Positions 46,339 to 55,196 of a stretch of DNA of 64,000 bases are shown piece after piece. Each line of letters opens with the position of its first letter. The first letter of the stretch is position 1. A model generated the notes under the pieces. It did not search any database. It saw only the letters and a program-made list of their open reading frames with translations, and was not told where the DNA came from. The stretch spans positions 806,001-870,000 of the forward strand of contig NZ_JAGSGD010000001.1 of assembly GCF_016772415.1 (NCBI RefSeq). Direction: 5' to 3'. This DNA comes from Phenylobacterium glaciei (GTDB lineage Bacteria; Pseudomonadota; Alphaproteobacteria; Caulobacterales; Caulobacteraceae). A program made the translations under genes and the position numbers.

Positions 46339-46519
46339 CAGAATTTCCCCCTGCCTCACCCTATGGGCGAGAGGCGTGCCGTCGCAAGTTTTGGTTGGAA
46401 GCGGCAGTAGTTCACCGAACCTCTACGGATCTGTTGAGATTAACTTTTCCAGCATCGACACGAGCTATGCGCGTCACCAGAGTTGCCGTCGGTTCAAGAC
46501 ACCTCCAGCGGAGCCTCCC

Positions 46520-47369
46520 ATGAAGACCCTCCTGCTCGCCGCCGCCCTGACCCTGACCGCCGCGCCCGGCCTTCGCCCAGGCCAATTGGGCCCAGCCGGC
46601 GGCCCCCTACAAGATCATCGACAACACCTATTCCGTCGGCTCGGCGGGGCTGACGGCCCTGCTGATCGTGACGCCCAAGGGCGCCGTGCTGCTGGATGTG
46701 GGGCTCCCGCAGAACGCCGCCCTGGTGGAGGCCAACATCGTCAAGCTGGGCTTCAAGCTCAGCGACGTGAAGATCCTGCTCACCAGCCACGGCCACTTCG
46801 ATCATTCGGGCGGCCTGGCCAAGCTGAAGGCCGACACCGGGGCGACCATGATCGCGGCCGAAGCCGAGCGCTACGCCCTGGAGAAGGGGGTCTATCCGGG
46901 CTCGGAAAAGGTCACCACCATGAACTTTCCCGGCGTGAAGGTGGACCGGGCGGTGAAGGACGGCGGCGTGGTCGAGCTGGGGGGCTTAAAACTGACGGCC
47001 CACCTGACGCCCGGCCACACCCAGGGCTGCACCACCTGGACCTGGCCGGTGAAGGACAAGGACGGCAGCGCCCACACCGCGCTCTATTTCTGCAGCGCCA
47101 GTGTCGCGGCCAACAGCCTGGTTCCCGAGCAGTATCCCGGCATCGTCGCCGACTACCGCCACACCTTCGCCACCGCGCGATCCATCCCCGGCGACGTCTT
47201 CCTGGCCCCCCACGCGGAGTTCTTCGACGCGGGCGCCAAGCAGGCCCGCCTCGGCCGGCCCGGCCCCAATCCCTTCATCGACCGCGCTGGCTACCTGAAG
47301 GTCATCGACGCCCAGCAGAAGGGCTTCGAGGACGCGCTGGCCAAGGCCAAGGCCAAGGCGGCGAAGTAG
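46520..47369 (+). pseudogene. Subclass B3-like metallo-beta-lactamase, frameshifted in the signal peptide
   Basis: The ATG at 46520 opens a signal peptide (MKTLLLAAALTLTAAP) that then runs out of frame. The family sequence continues one base later: AFAQANWAQPAAPYKIIDNTYSVGSAG, then the zinc motif TSHGHFDHSGGLAKLKADTGA, LTPGHTQGCTTWTW and FCSASVAANSLV, all typical of B3 enzymes such as the Caulobacter type. An extra G at 46568-46569 explains the shift; deleting it restores one reading frame. The +1 frame has TGA codons just before and no usable start, so the enzyme is probably not exported as it stands, unless this is a sequencing error. Length is otherwise normal. Confidence 0.85.
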
Positions 47370-47463
47370 CTGCTGCCAACACCGCACTTGTCGAACTGTG
47401 TTCGGAAGGTCTCGATAGCGGGCAAGCGCGGACCAACCGCGCCTGAGGGTAGGAGACTTTTCG

Positions 47464-48747
47464 ATGGCTGACGGCGCCGTGGACATCCTGAACGACAAGC
47501 GGGCCGCCGCGCGCAAGTCCGCCTACGAGACCCCCATCGAGGAGCTGAACCCGGCGCGCGCCTCGCTGTTCCGGGACGACGCCATGTGGCCGATGTTCGA
47601 GCGGCTGCGGAACGAAGACCCGGTCCACTACACGGCCGACAGCAACTACGGGGCCTTCTGGTCGATCACCAAGTACAACGACATCCTGGCGGTGGACTCC
47701 AACCACCAGGTGTTCTCCTCGGCCAAGGGCATCACGCTCACGCCGAAGGCCGCCCAGGGCTTCCGCGACCCCAACAACACCGCCACCAACTTCATCGCCA
47801 TGGACCCGCCGCGCCACGACGTGCAGCGCAAGACGGTCAGCCCGGCGGTCTCGCCGCACGCACTGTCGATCATGGCCCCGCTGATCCGTGAGCGGGCCGG
47901 CCTGATCCTCGACAGCCTGCCGATCGGCGAGGAATTCGACTGGGTGGACCTGGTCTCCAAAGAGCTCACCACCATGACGCTCGCCACCCTGTTTGATTTT
48001 CCCTTCGAGGAGCGGCGCAAGCTCACCCGCTGGTCGGATGTCATGACCACGGCGCCGGGCTTCGGCCCCGCCGCGGACCTGATGGAGATGCGGGCGATGA
48101 TGGCCGAGTGCTTCGGCTACTTCACCGAGCTCTGGAACCAGAGGGTCAACGCCGAGCCGGCCGGGGACCTGATCTCCATGCTGGCTCACGGGGCCGACAC
48201 CCGCAACATGACGCAGCAGGAGTTCCACGCCAACGTGGCCCTGCTGATCATCGGCGGCAACGACACGACGCGGAACACCATCTCCGGCTCGGTCCTGGCC
48301 CTGAACCAGAATCCCGACCAGTACGAGAAGCTTCGCGCCAATCCGTCGCTGATCCCGTCCATGGTGTCGGAGACCATCCGTTGGCAGACGCCGCTGGCCC
48401 ACATGGCGCGCACCGCGACCCAGGACTTCGAGCTTGGCGGCAAGACCATCCACCAGGGCGACAAGGTGGCCATGTGGTACGTCTCGGGCAACCGCGATGC
48501 GAGCGTCATCGCCAACCCCGACAGCTACATCATCGACCGCGAGCGGCCGCGCCAGCACATGTCCTTCGGCTTCGGCATCCACCGCTGCGTGGGCAACCGC
48601 CTGGCCGAGCTGCAGCTGACCATCATCTGGGAGGAGATCATGAAACGCTTCCCCGACATTCAGCTGCTGGAGGAGCCCAAGCGCTCCTTCTCGATCTTCG
48701 TGAAGGGCTATGAAGAGATGAAGGTCGTCCTGCCGTCCAAGCTCTAG
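47464..48747 (+). CDS. Cytochrome P450, CYP153-like
   Basis: This is a 427-residue soluble P450 that oxygenates a hydrophobic substrate with electrons from a ferredoxin. The I-helix oxygen-activation motif is GGNDTT (D267, T268), the ExxR is in VSETIRWQTP and the haem cysteine is C375 in FGFGIHRCVGNR. ALNQNPDQY, MWYVSGNRDASVI and the ending VKGYEEM match the CYP153 group of alkane and fatty-acid terminal hydroxylases. It precedes a TetR regulator. No ferredoxin or reductase gene is nearby. Subfamily assignment is from remembered motifs. Confidence 0.88.
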   Translation: MADGAVDILNDKRAAARKSAYETPIEELNPARASLFRDDAMWPMFERLRNEDPVHYTADSNYGAFWSITKYNDILAVDSNHQVFSSAKGITLTPKAAQGFRDPNNTATNFIAMDPPRHDVQRKTVSPAVSPHALSIMAPLIRERAGLILDSLPIGEEFDWVDLVSKELTTMTLATLFDFPFEERRKLTRWSDVMTTAPGFGPAADLMEMRAMMAECFGYFTELWNQRVNAEPAGDLISMLAHGADTRNMTQQEFHANVALLIIGGNDTTRNTISGSVLALNQNPDQYEKLRANPSLIPSMVSETIRWQTPLAHMARTATQDFELGGKTIHQGDKVAMWYVSGNRDASVIANPDSYIIDRERPRQHMSFGFGIHRCVGNRLAELQLTIIWEEIMKRFPDIQLLEEPKRSFSIFVKGYEEMKVVLPSKL

Positions 48748-48795
48748 GCTGGCCCCGGCGCGCGTCCTCGCCCATGCTGCGCGCGGGAGGACGCC

Positions 48796-49386
48796 GTGCC
48801 GGATGAACTGAGGGCGATCGCCGGAAGCTTGCGCCGCCGCGCCCTGGACGCGGCGCGCATGCTGTTGGAGGCCGGCGGCGTCGATGGTCTGCACCTTCGC
48901 GCCATCGCCGCCGAGGTGCGCAGTGGCGTCGCCACCCTCTACCACCACTTCGCCGACAAGCACGCCCTGCTGGCGGCTCTGGCCATCGAGGGCTGGGAGG
49001 AGCTGGCCAGGGCCATCGACCAGGCGATGGGCAGCGGCAAGTTTCCCCACCGCATCGACGCGGCCTCGCGCGCCTTCCTCACCTTCATCCGCCGCAACCC
49101 GCAGCTCTACGCCCTGATGCAGACCGAGCAGGCGCTCGCCGCCAACGACGCCGTCCGCGCCGCCGAACGGGCCGCCTTCGCCACCTTCCAGACCTCGTTC
49201 CAGGGCGACGACCGGGTGCCGCCCGAGCGGGTGGAGGAGGTCTCGCTCACCATCTGGGTCCTGGGGCGCGGCATCGCCTCGGCGGTGCTGATGCAGGGCG
49301 ACGACGATCCGGCCGCCGCCGGCCGCCTGGTGGCCAAGGTGATCGCAGGCTTTGGCTTCCTGCTCTCCCCGCGCTTCGCCGACTGA
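48796..49386 (+). CDS. TetR-family transcriptional regulator
   Basis: The 196-residue protein has an N-terminal helix-turn-helix (about 12-58: ARMLLEAGGVDGLHLRAIAAEVRSGVATLYHHFADKHALL) and a C-terminal ligand-binding helical domain. The GTG start has GGAGG six bases upstream. It follows the P450 gene on the same strand with 48 bp between and is a candidate repressor of that gene, responding to its substrate; this is context inference. Confidence 0.9.
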   Translation: MPDELRAIAGSLRRRALDAARMLLEAGGVDGLHLRAIAAEVRSGVATLYHHFADKHALLAALAIEGWEELARAIDQAMGSGKFPHRIDAASRAFLTFIRRNPQLYALMQTEQALAANDAVRAAERAAFATFQTSFQGDDRVPPERVEEVSLTIWVLGRGIASAVLMQGDDDPAAAGRLVAKVIAGFGFLLSPRFAD

Positions 49387-49418
49387 CGCGGGCGTGTCGG
49401 TCGGCTAGAGGGAGCGGC

Positions 49419-49814
49419 ATGCGCATCGCCCTTATGACCCTCGTCGTCGCCGACTATGACGACGCCATCGACTTCTACGTCCACGGCCTGGGCTTCACCC
49501 TTACCGAGGACACCGACATGGGCGGCGGCAAGCGCTGGGTGGTGGTGACGCCGTCGGGCGGCGGCGGGGCGGGCCTGCTGCTGGCCCAGGCCTCCGGCGC
49601 GGCCCAGGTGGCCAGCGTCGGCCACCAGACCGGCGGCCGGGTCATGGGCTTCCTCCACACCGACGACTTCGCCCGCGACCATGCGCGGATGACCGCAGCC
49701 GGGGTGACCTTCCTGGAGGCGCCACGCACGGAGCCCTATGGCGTGGTGGTGGTCTTCCAGGACCTCTACGGCAACCGCTGGGATTTGATCGAGCCGCCAG
49801 CGCCCGCCCAGTAA
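49419..49814 (+). CDS. VOC (glyoxalase/bleomycin-resistance-like) protein
   Basis: This 131-residue protein has the paired beta-alpha-beta-beta-beta modules of the VOC fold: TLVVADYDDAIDFYVHGLGFTLTEDTD and RVMGFLHTDDFARDHARMTAAGVTFLEAPRTEPYGVVVVFQDLYGNRWDLIE. The final E is in the usual metal-ligand position. The exact reaction (isomerase, dioxygenase or binding) is unknown. It follows the TetR gene. Confidence 0.88.
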   Translation: MRIALMTLVVADYDDAIDFYVHGLGFTLTEDTDMGGGKRWVVVTPSGGGGAGLLLAQASGAAQVASVGHQTGGRVMGFLHTDDFARDHARMTAAGVTFLEAPRTEPYGVVVVFQDLYGNRWDLIEPPAPAQ

Positions 49815-49817
49815 CAA

Positions 49818-49944
49818 TCGTCATCCCCGGGCTTGTCCCGGGGACCCATGATCTCCGCCTCGCCGCAGGTCGCACGGCGCCCGCCGGATTAGCTTGCTGC
49901 ATCACGGAGATCATGGGTGGCCGGGACAAGCCCGGCCATGACGA
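49818..49944. repeat. Long inverted repeat with compensatory arm changes
   Basis: Arms at 49818-49857 and 49905-49944 pair except for two blocks of two bases. Left arm holds CCCCGGG-CTTGT-CCCGGGG, right arm GGCCGGG-ACAAG-CCCGGCC. The differences break pairing between arms but keep each small hairpin perfect. It lies between the VOC and DUF6356-like genes. Confidence 0.82.
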
Positions 49945-49973
49945 TCAGAGAGGTGGGGTGCGCCACCCGCCGC

Positions 49974-50210
49974 CTAGATCTGCACCACCGTCTCATCATG
50001 CCGGGGCAACCGTCCCCTCAGCGACATGCTCCCATGCAGGCGGGCGACGCAGTGGCTGGCGGTCTTCTCGAACAGGAAGGGGAAGACCGCGTGGATCACG
50101 CAGGCGATGCCCGCCGCGATCAGCGTCGCGCCGAAGCCGGCCGCCGCGCCCAGGTGCTCGCCATAGGTCTCGCCGACCTGATGCGGATGCTTGGTGAAGT
50201 TCTCGATCAT
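49974..50210 (-). CDS. Small membrane protein, DUF6356-like
   Basis: This 78-residue protein has the pattern MIENFTKHPHQVGETYGEHLGAA followed by one strong hydrophobic helix (about 25-47, including IACVIHAVFPFLFE) and TASHCVARLHGSM. It matches my memory of a small alphaproteobacterial family of unknown function whose members start with HPxxVxExYxEH. It likely spans the inner membrane once or twice. The start is 115 bp from the divergent Lrp regulator. Confidence 0.78.
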   Translation of the reverse strand: MIENFTKHPHQVGETYGEHLGAAAGFGATLIAAGIACVIHAVFPFLFEKTASHCVARLHGSMSLRGRLPRHDETVVQI

Positions 50211-50291
50211 GGCCGGACCCCGTTGCGGAAGACAGGATGCCCTGGGCGACCAAGAGATTCATTGTCGATTTCGCCGCCAATCTCCGGTAGA

Positions 50292-50308
50292 AGAGAATAG
50301 AATTCTCT
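50292..50308. promoter_or_regulatory. Possible Lrp-family autoregulatory operator
   Basis: AGAGAAT-AGA-ATTCTCT is a perfect 7-bp inverted repeat with a three-base spacer. It lies 17 bases before the start of the Lrp-family gene and within the shared divergent region. Position and symmetry suit an operator; the shape is close to Lrp-type 15-17 bp sites. Confidence 0.5.
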
Positions 50309-50324
50309 CTAGAGGGTCATTCGC

Positions 50325-50786
50325 ATGAGTGATGGTCTCGATCCCATCGACCGGCGGATCCTGCGGGAACTGCAGACCGACGCCACGATCTCCATCGCCG
50401 ACCTGGCCCAGATCGTTGGCCTGTCCCAAACCCCCTGCTGGAAGCGGGTCAAGCGCCTCACCGACGACGGCGTCATCGAGCGCCGCGTCGCCCTGCTGGA
50501 CCGCGAGAAACTGGATCTCGGTCTCGTGGTCTTCGTCTCCATCCGCACCGCCCGCCACGACGAGGCCTGGCTGACGGCCTTCGCCAGGAACGCCTCGGCC
50601 CTGCCCGAGGTGGTAGAGTTCTACCGGATGAGCGGCGAGACCGACTACCTGCTCAAGGTCGTGGTCTCCGACATCGGCGCCTATGACCGATTCTACAAGC
50701 GCCTGATCGCGACGGCGGAACTGGGCGACGTCAGTTCCTCCTTCGCCATGGAGCAGATCAAGTTCACGACGGCCCTGCCGCTGTAA
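50325..50786 (+). CDS. Lrp/AsnC-family transcriptional regulator
   Basis: The 153-residue protein has an N-terminal helix-turn-helix (DPIDRRILRELQTDATISIADLAQIVGLSQTPCWKRVKRL, 6-45) and a C-terminal RAM/AsnC ligand domain with EFYRMSGETDYLLKVVV and YDRFYKRLIA. It responds to an amino acid and controls metabolism. A palindrome immediately upstream suggests self-regulation. The divergent small membrane gene may be a second target. Confidence 0.92.
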   Translation: MSDGLDPIDRRILRELQTDATISIADLAQIVGLSQTPCWKRVKRLTDDGVIERRVALLDREKLDLGLVVFVSIRTARHDEAWLTAFARNASALPEVVEFYRMSGETDYLLKVVVSDIGAYDRFYKRLIATAELGDVSSSFAMEQIKFTTALPL

Positions 50787-50792
50787 CCCATC

Positions 50793-50891
50793 CCGTCATC
50801 CCGGACGGCCGATAGGCCGATCCGGGACCCAGGGGCCCAGCGCACCGCCCCTGGGTCCCGGCTCTCCGCTACGCTACGGCCGGGATGACGG
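50793..50891. repeat. Inverted repeat, variant hairpins
   Basis: Outer arms CCGTCATCCCGG and CCGGGATGACGG, with TGGGTCCCGG pairing to CCGGGACCCA inside. The left unit has an extended stem (TCCCGGA-CGGCC-GATA-GGCCG-TCCGGGA with one bulge) in place of the short GAAG loop. It follows the Lrp gene. Confidence 0.78.
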
Positions 50892-50977
50892 ACTGGATTT
50901 GGCTGTGACTTGACCTTGTGAAATCCCGCGCCTAGCCTCATCGCGTCGCCAACACGCCTCGAAAGGAGGGTTTCGCC

Positions 50978-51031
50978 ATGACTGTGCTCATCCAGACCCC
51001 CCTTCGCCGCGCCGCCGACCGGGTATTCTGA
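50978..51031 (+). CDS. Possible 17-residue leader peptide upstream of rsgA
   Basis: A consensus ribosome site (AAAGGAGG) lies eight bases before an ATG that opens MTVLIQTPLRRAADRVF and then a TGA. The ORF ends inside a perfect hairpin and 63 bp before the rsgA TTG start. The peptide has no obvious run of one amino acid. The strong ribosome site contrasts with the weak rsgA start, so a regulatory leader is plausible. It is too short for coding statistics. Confidence 0.45.
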   Translation: MTVLIQTPLRRAADRVF

Positions 51032-51053
51032 TACCCTAGACTCCTCCGTCGGC
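51014..51053 (+). promoter_or_regulatory. Leader hairpin overlapping the leader-ORF stop
   Basis: GGGTAT-TCTG-ATACCC (51021-51036) is a perfect hairpin within outer arms GCCGAC/GTCGGC (51014-51019 and 51048-51053). The TGA stop of the leader ORF is at 51029-51031, in the loop and first base of the 3' arm. A ribosome ending there would open the hairpin. Confidence 0.5.
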
Positions 51054-51093
51054 CGGGCGCTCAGACGTCCCTTCCGATCGACGGATCATCCCA

Positions 51094-52167
<1,074 letters not shown>

Positions 52168-52367
52168 TTTGTTACCGGCAGACCAGGGAGAACCGACGGA
52201 GGATACCCAGCCTGGGCGATACCCCCCCAACGGGCTGACGATTCGTCGCAAGATGCTGAATTTGTGGGGCTGATGACGAATTCCTGAGTAGTCTGTCGGA
52301 CGGGCGACGGACGAGGTCCATCGGTCACATTTTACTTGCGGTCATAACCGCGTGGGGCTGCGGCTGC

Positions 52368-52958
52368 ATGAGCGACGACAGCATTGAAGCACGCGCCGCC
52401 TCCGAGATGCGGCACCGGATGGCCAACACCTTCCAGCTGATGTCGGCGCTTGGCCGGATGCGCAGCCAGCGGGCCGGCGATCCCGAGGCGCGTCGCCAGC
52501 TGCTGTGGATGGCCGACGCCATAGGCTCCCTGGGCGCCCTGGAGCGCCACCGCACCCCGGAGGGTGTCGATTTCACCGCCTATATCGCCGAGATGGCGCC
52601 CGTCTGGCGCCGCCGCCACGCTGGGCGCAAGGCCGAGGTCCGGGTCACCGCCATCCCCGTCCTGGCGCCCGACACCGCGGCCTCGACGCTGGCCCTCATC
52701 GCCCAGGAGCTGGTGGGCAATGCGCTCGCCCACGGCTACCCTGACGACCGTCCCGGCCTGGTGGAGATCAGCCTGACCCAAGGCGCCGATGGCCGCCACG
52801 ACCTCACCGTCACCGACGACGGCCAGGGTTTTGATCCGGAGCGGGCCCGCGAGCGGTTCGGCCTGTGGTTCGTGCGCAGCCTGGCGGCCCAGGTGCGCGG
52901 CGAGTTCACCCTGACCTCCCAGCCCAGCTGCACCGCCAAGCTGGTCTTCAGCCTCTAG
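52368..52958 (+). CDS. Orphan sensor kinase of the HWE/HisKA_2 type
   Basis: This short 196-residue protein contains only the phosphotransfer and ATP-binding regions. H16 in MRHRMANTF followed by N20 is the HRxxN signature of the HisKA_2/HWE families. The ATPase part has LVGNALAHGYPDD (N-box) and TDDGQGFDPE (G1), then a shortened GLWFVRSL. No sensor, transmembrane or receiver domain is present, so it must receive its input from a partner protein. The final four bases overlap the convergent Crp/Fnr gene. The preceding 200 bp hold no gene and no promoter motif I trust. Confidence 0.85.
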   Translation: MSDDSIEARAASEMRHRMANTFQLMSALGRMRSQRAGDPEARRQLLWMADAIGSLGALERHRTPEGVDFTAYIAEMAPVWRRRHAGRKAEVRVTAIPVLAPDTAASTLALIAQELVGNALAHGYPDDRPGLVEISLTQGADGRHDLTVTDDGQGFDPERARERFGLWFVRSLAAQVRGEFTLTSQPSCTAKLVFSL

Positions 52959-53671
52959 AAGTCGGTGCCCGGCAACAGGCGCTCGTAGGTGCGCTTGACG
53001 ACGCCGTAGCACTCGCAGGTCATGGCCTCGAGGCCGGCGCGGTCGATAATGTCCACAATCCCCCGCCGATAGCGGATATAGCCGCGCTCCTGCAGGGCGC
53101 GGGCGACGGCCGTCACCGTGGTCCGCTGCACGCCCAGCATGTCGGCCAGGAACTCCTGGGTCAGGGCCACGGTGTTGGTGGAGATCCGGTCGTGGCAGGT
53201 CAGCAGCCAGCGGCAGAACCGCGCCTCCACCGAGTGCAGGGCGTTGCAGGCCACCGACTGGATGGCGTGGCCGAACAGGGCCTCGGTGTGGTGGTCGATC
53301 AGGTGGCGGATGGCCGGGCTCTTCTCCCAGGCCTCGTGCAATTGCGCCGCGCTGATGCGCGCCGCCCGGCACGGGGTCTGGACGATGGCCCGCGACAGCG
53401 ACTGGCGCGGCGACACCGCGGCCATCAGGCCCAGCGCGCCCTCGCGGCCGATGGTGGCGCTCTCGATGGCCGCGCCGTTTTCCGTCAGGGTCATCAGCGA
53501 GATGACCCCGTCATGGGGGAAATAGACCATGTCGATGGGATCGCCCGGGTCATAGAGCAGGCGCCCGCGGTCCAGGTCGAGATGAGTCAGGTAGGGACCC
53601 ACAAGCCCGTGGTCGGCCGGCGGCAGGGCGGCGAGCAGACGATTTTGCAAGGAAAGAAGGAGCCTTTGCAT
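52955..53671 (-). CDS. Crp/Fnr-family transcriptional regulator
   Basis: The 238-residue protein has a cyclic-nucleotide-binding fold (about 20-140: YDPGDPIDMVYFPHDGVISLMTL) and a C-terminal helix-turn-helix with LTQEFLADMLGVQRTTVTAVARALQERGYI. It lacks the N-terminal cysteine cluster of Fnr and the arginine-serine cAMP contact is not evident, so its signal is unknown; similar proteins respond to redox or nutrient cues. ATG 53671 matches the family N-terminus; the longer frame to 53752 includes a palindrome that may be its operator. Confidence 0.88.
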   Translation of the reverse strand: MQRLLLSLQNRLLAALPPADHGLVGPYLTHLDLDRGRLLYDPGDPIDMVYFPHDGVISLMTLTENGAAIESATIGREGALGLMAAVSPRQSLSRAIVQTPCRAARISAAQLHEAWEKSPAIRHLIDHHTEALFGHAIQSVACNALHSVEARFCRWLLTCHDRISTNTVALTQEFLADMLGVQRTTVTAVARALQERGYIRYRRGIVDIIDRAGLEAMTCECYGVVKRTYERLLPGTDF

Positions 53672-53733
53672 GGGGAATCGAAACGTCGCCGGACTGCGAA
53701 GGTTGCAAGTTATCGAGGTCACCCGACATCGAC

Positions 53734-53749
53734 TGTCGAGAACTCGACA
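53734..53749. promoter_or_regulatory. Perfect 16-bp palindrome upstream of the Crp/Fnr gene
   Basis: TGTCGAG-AA-CTCGACA is fully symmetrical. Its place about 63 bp before the Crp/Fnr start and its size fit a dimer operator, possibly of that regulator itself. It does not match the classical TTGAT or TGTGA half-sites. Confidence 0.38.
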
Positions 53750-53948
53750 CAAATCTGAAATGCAGTCAGTAAAAATCGATGACAGGATCGCTAGTGAAAA
53801 ACGCCACGTCGCCGAGAAACATTCACGCCTATGGCAGAGGTCGTTGATCTCGCGTTTCTTGAGTTGTTTGAGAAGCTTTGCGGAGCCTGCTCTGACCTTG
53901 CTGCGGATCTGGCGTCCCCCAACTTGGTGAGATCATTCGCCCTGACGT

Positions 53949-53984
53949 CAAATAGAACGCCCCGCCGTGCGGGACGGCGGGGCG
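53949..53984 (-). terminator. Rho-independent terminator of the stress-protein gene
   Basis: On the minus strand an 11-bp stem (CGCCCCGCCGT/ACGGCGGGGCG) with a five-base loop is followed by TTCTATTT. It is 23 bp after the stop codon at 54007. Confidence 0.82.
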
Positions 53985-54006
53985 AGCTCACGTGGAACCG
54001 GAGATC

Positions 54007-54498
54007 CTAGTGGAAGTTGACGTTCGCGCTGACGCCCACGTCCGGCGTCGTGTGGGTGGCGTTGGCCTTGGCCACTTCCCAGAAGAACTTCACCGGGCCG
54101 CCCTGGCTGATCCAGACCTGGGCGTCGTCGCAGTCCAGGCACAGCAGGGTCAGGCGCGGGTCGGCCTTGCCCTCCGGGTACCAGGCGGCCACCACGGCGT
54201 TCCAGTACTTGTCGACCCGAGCGGTGTCGTGCTGCAGGGTCAGCTGGCCGCCGACGCAGGCCTGGAAGTCCCTCTGCTGGTGGACGAACATCGCGCTCTT
54301 CCCCTCGCCGATCTCGCGGGCCAGGTCGGTGTCGGTGCGGGTGAAGAACCAGATCTGGTTGGTCTTGGGCTCGGCGAAGGCGGTCATCGGCTGGGTGTGA
54401 TGCGCCGCGCCGCCGGTGACCCCCAGCATGCCGGTATTGTGCTTCTCGATCTCATCCCACAGCCGGCGTTCGGCGTCGGTGCGCTGGTCGGTGCTCAT
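54007..54498 (-). CDS. General-stress protein, pyridoxamine-phosphate-oxidase-like fold
   Basis: This 163-residue protein has the split-barrel flavin fold of the PNPOx-like general-stress group: TGMLGVTGG, HTQPMTAF, IWFFTRTDTDLAREIGEG, and RVDKYWNAVVAAWYPEGKADPRLTLL. It binds FMN or FAD in the cytoplasm and is likely induced by stress. ATG 54498 has AAGGAG six bases upstream. It is a single-gene transcript closed by a terminator. Confidence 0.9.
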   Translation of the reverse strand: MSTDQRTDAERRLWDEIEKHNTGMLGVTGGAAHHTQPMTAFAEPKTNQIWFFTRTDTDLAREIGEGKSAMFVHQQRDFQACVGGQLTLQHDTARVDKYWNAVVAAWYPEGKADPRLTLLCLDCDDAQVWISQGGPVKFFWEVAKANATHTTPDVGVSANVNFH

Positions 54499-54563
54499 GG
54501 ATAGCTCCTTGGGTTGGGGTTGCTGAATCAACCCGGGAGCCGGGCGCTTGTTCCGATCTTCTC

Positions 54564-55103
54564 CTAGCCCGCCAGCCTGAACCGCCCAGCCGCGATCCCT
54601 TCCCGCAGGCCCGCCGCGAGGTCCCCCGGCGTCACGTTTCCGGTGTCCACCGCATGGGCTGCGTCCTCCGCGGCGAACTTGCCGTAGAGAGCCTCGTACG
54701 GGCTGTAGTGGGGCAGGGGATCGGCGCTCCGCGTGCGGCCGCGCTCGGCGGCGATGGCCTGGTCGGGGATCAGCACGATGAAGTCGAGGGCGACACCGGC
54801 CGCCCGCGCACCGTCCACGAACAGCTGCTTGACCCAGTCGGTGATGATCCCGTCGGCCACCACCTCATAGCCTCCTCGCGCGTAGGTCACGGCGGTCGCC
54901 AGTATGGCCTCGACCACCACCTGGTTCTGGCGGTGGGACTCCGGCGTCCAGGGCGCCAGCCAGCCCTTCTTGATGCTGCGGTAGAAGACATCGGTCTCCA
55001 GGTGCACGGCCAGCGGCCCCGGCGCATTGGCGCAGAGCAGGGGCGCCGTCGTGGTCTTGCCGGCGCCCGGCGGCCCGGTCAGCAGGATGATGCGGCCCGG
55101 CAT
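54564..55103 (-). CDS. P-loop kinase-like ATPase (AAA family)
   Basis: The 179-residue protein begins with a Walker A loop (LTGPPGAGKTT, 8-18) and has a fold-fitting order: HLETDVFYRSIKKGW, VVADGIITDWVKQLF, VALDFIVLIPD and a lid region with RGRTRSADPLP. It resembles small-molecule kinases such as chloramphenicol- or zeta-type phosphotransferases, but the substrate is not identifiable. It is divergent from the second P450 gene. Confidence 0.82.
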   Translation of the reverse strand: MPGRIILLTGPPGAGKTTTAPLLCANAPGPLAVHLETDVFYRSIKKGWLAPWTPESHRQNQVVVEAILATAVTYARGGYEVVADGIITDWVKQLFVDGARAAGVALDFIVLIPDQAIAAERGRTRSADPLPHYSPYEALYGKFAAEDAAHAVDTGNVTPGDLAAGLREGIAAGRFRLAG

Positions 55104-55196
55104 GGGTCTCTCTCACGATGGACAGTGCGGCGGCGATGGTCTCTGATCTCGCCAACGACGGTCAAGCTCAGGCCGCACAATCGAAGGGAGGCCGAG

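Larger units (their letters stand above)
53672..54006. other. Intergenic region with operator-like palindrome and terminator
   Basis: This 335-bp gap separates the Crp/Fnr gene from the stress-protein gene. It contains a perfect TGTCGAG-AA-CTCGACA palindrome at 53734-53749, about 63 bp upstream of the Crp/Fnr start, and the terminator at 53949-53984. Small frames on both strands (53670-53930, 53791-53991) have no coding character. Confidence 0.65.

Noticed and set aside
44998..46519. Attachment-site duplication of the tRNA-Gly 3' end
   Set aside because: No direct repeat of the tRNA end (TTCGAATCCCATCGCC) was found beyond the accessory pair and no integrase is present.
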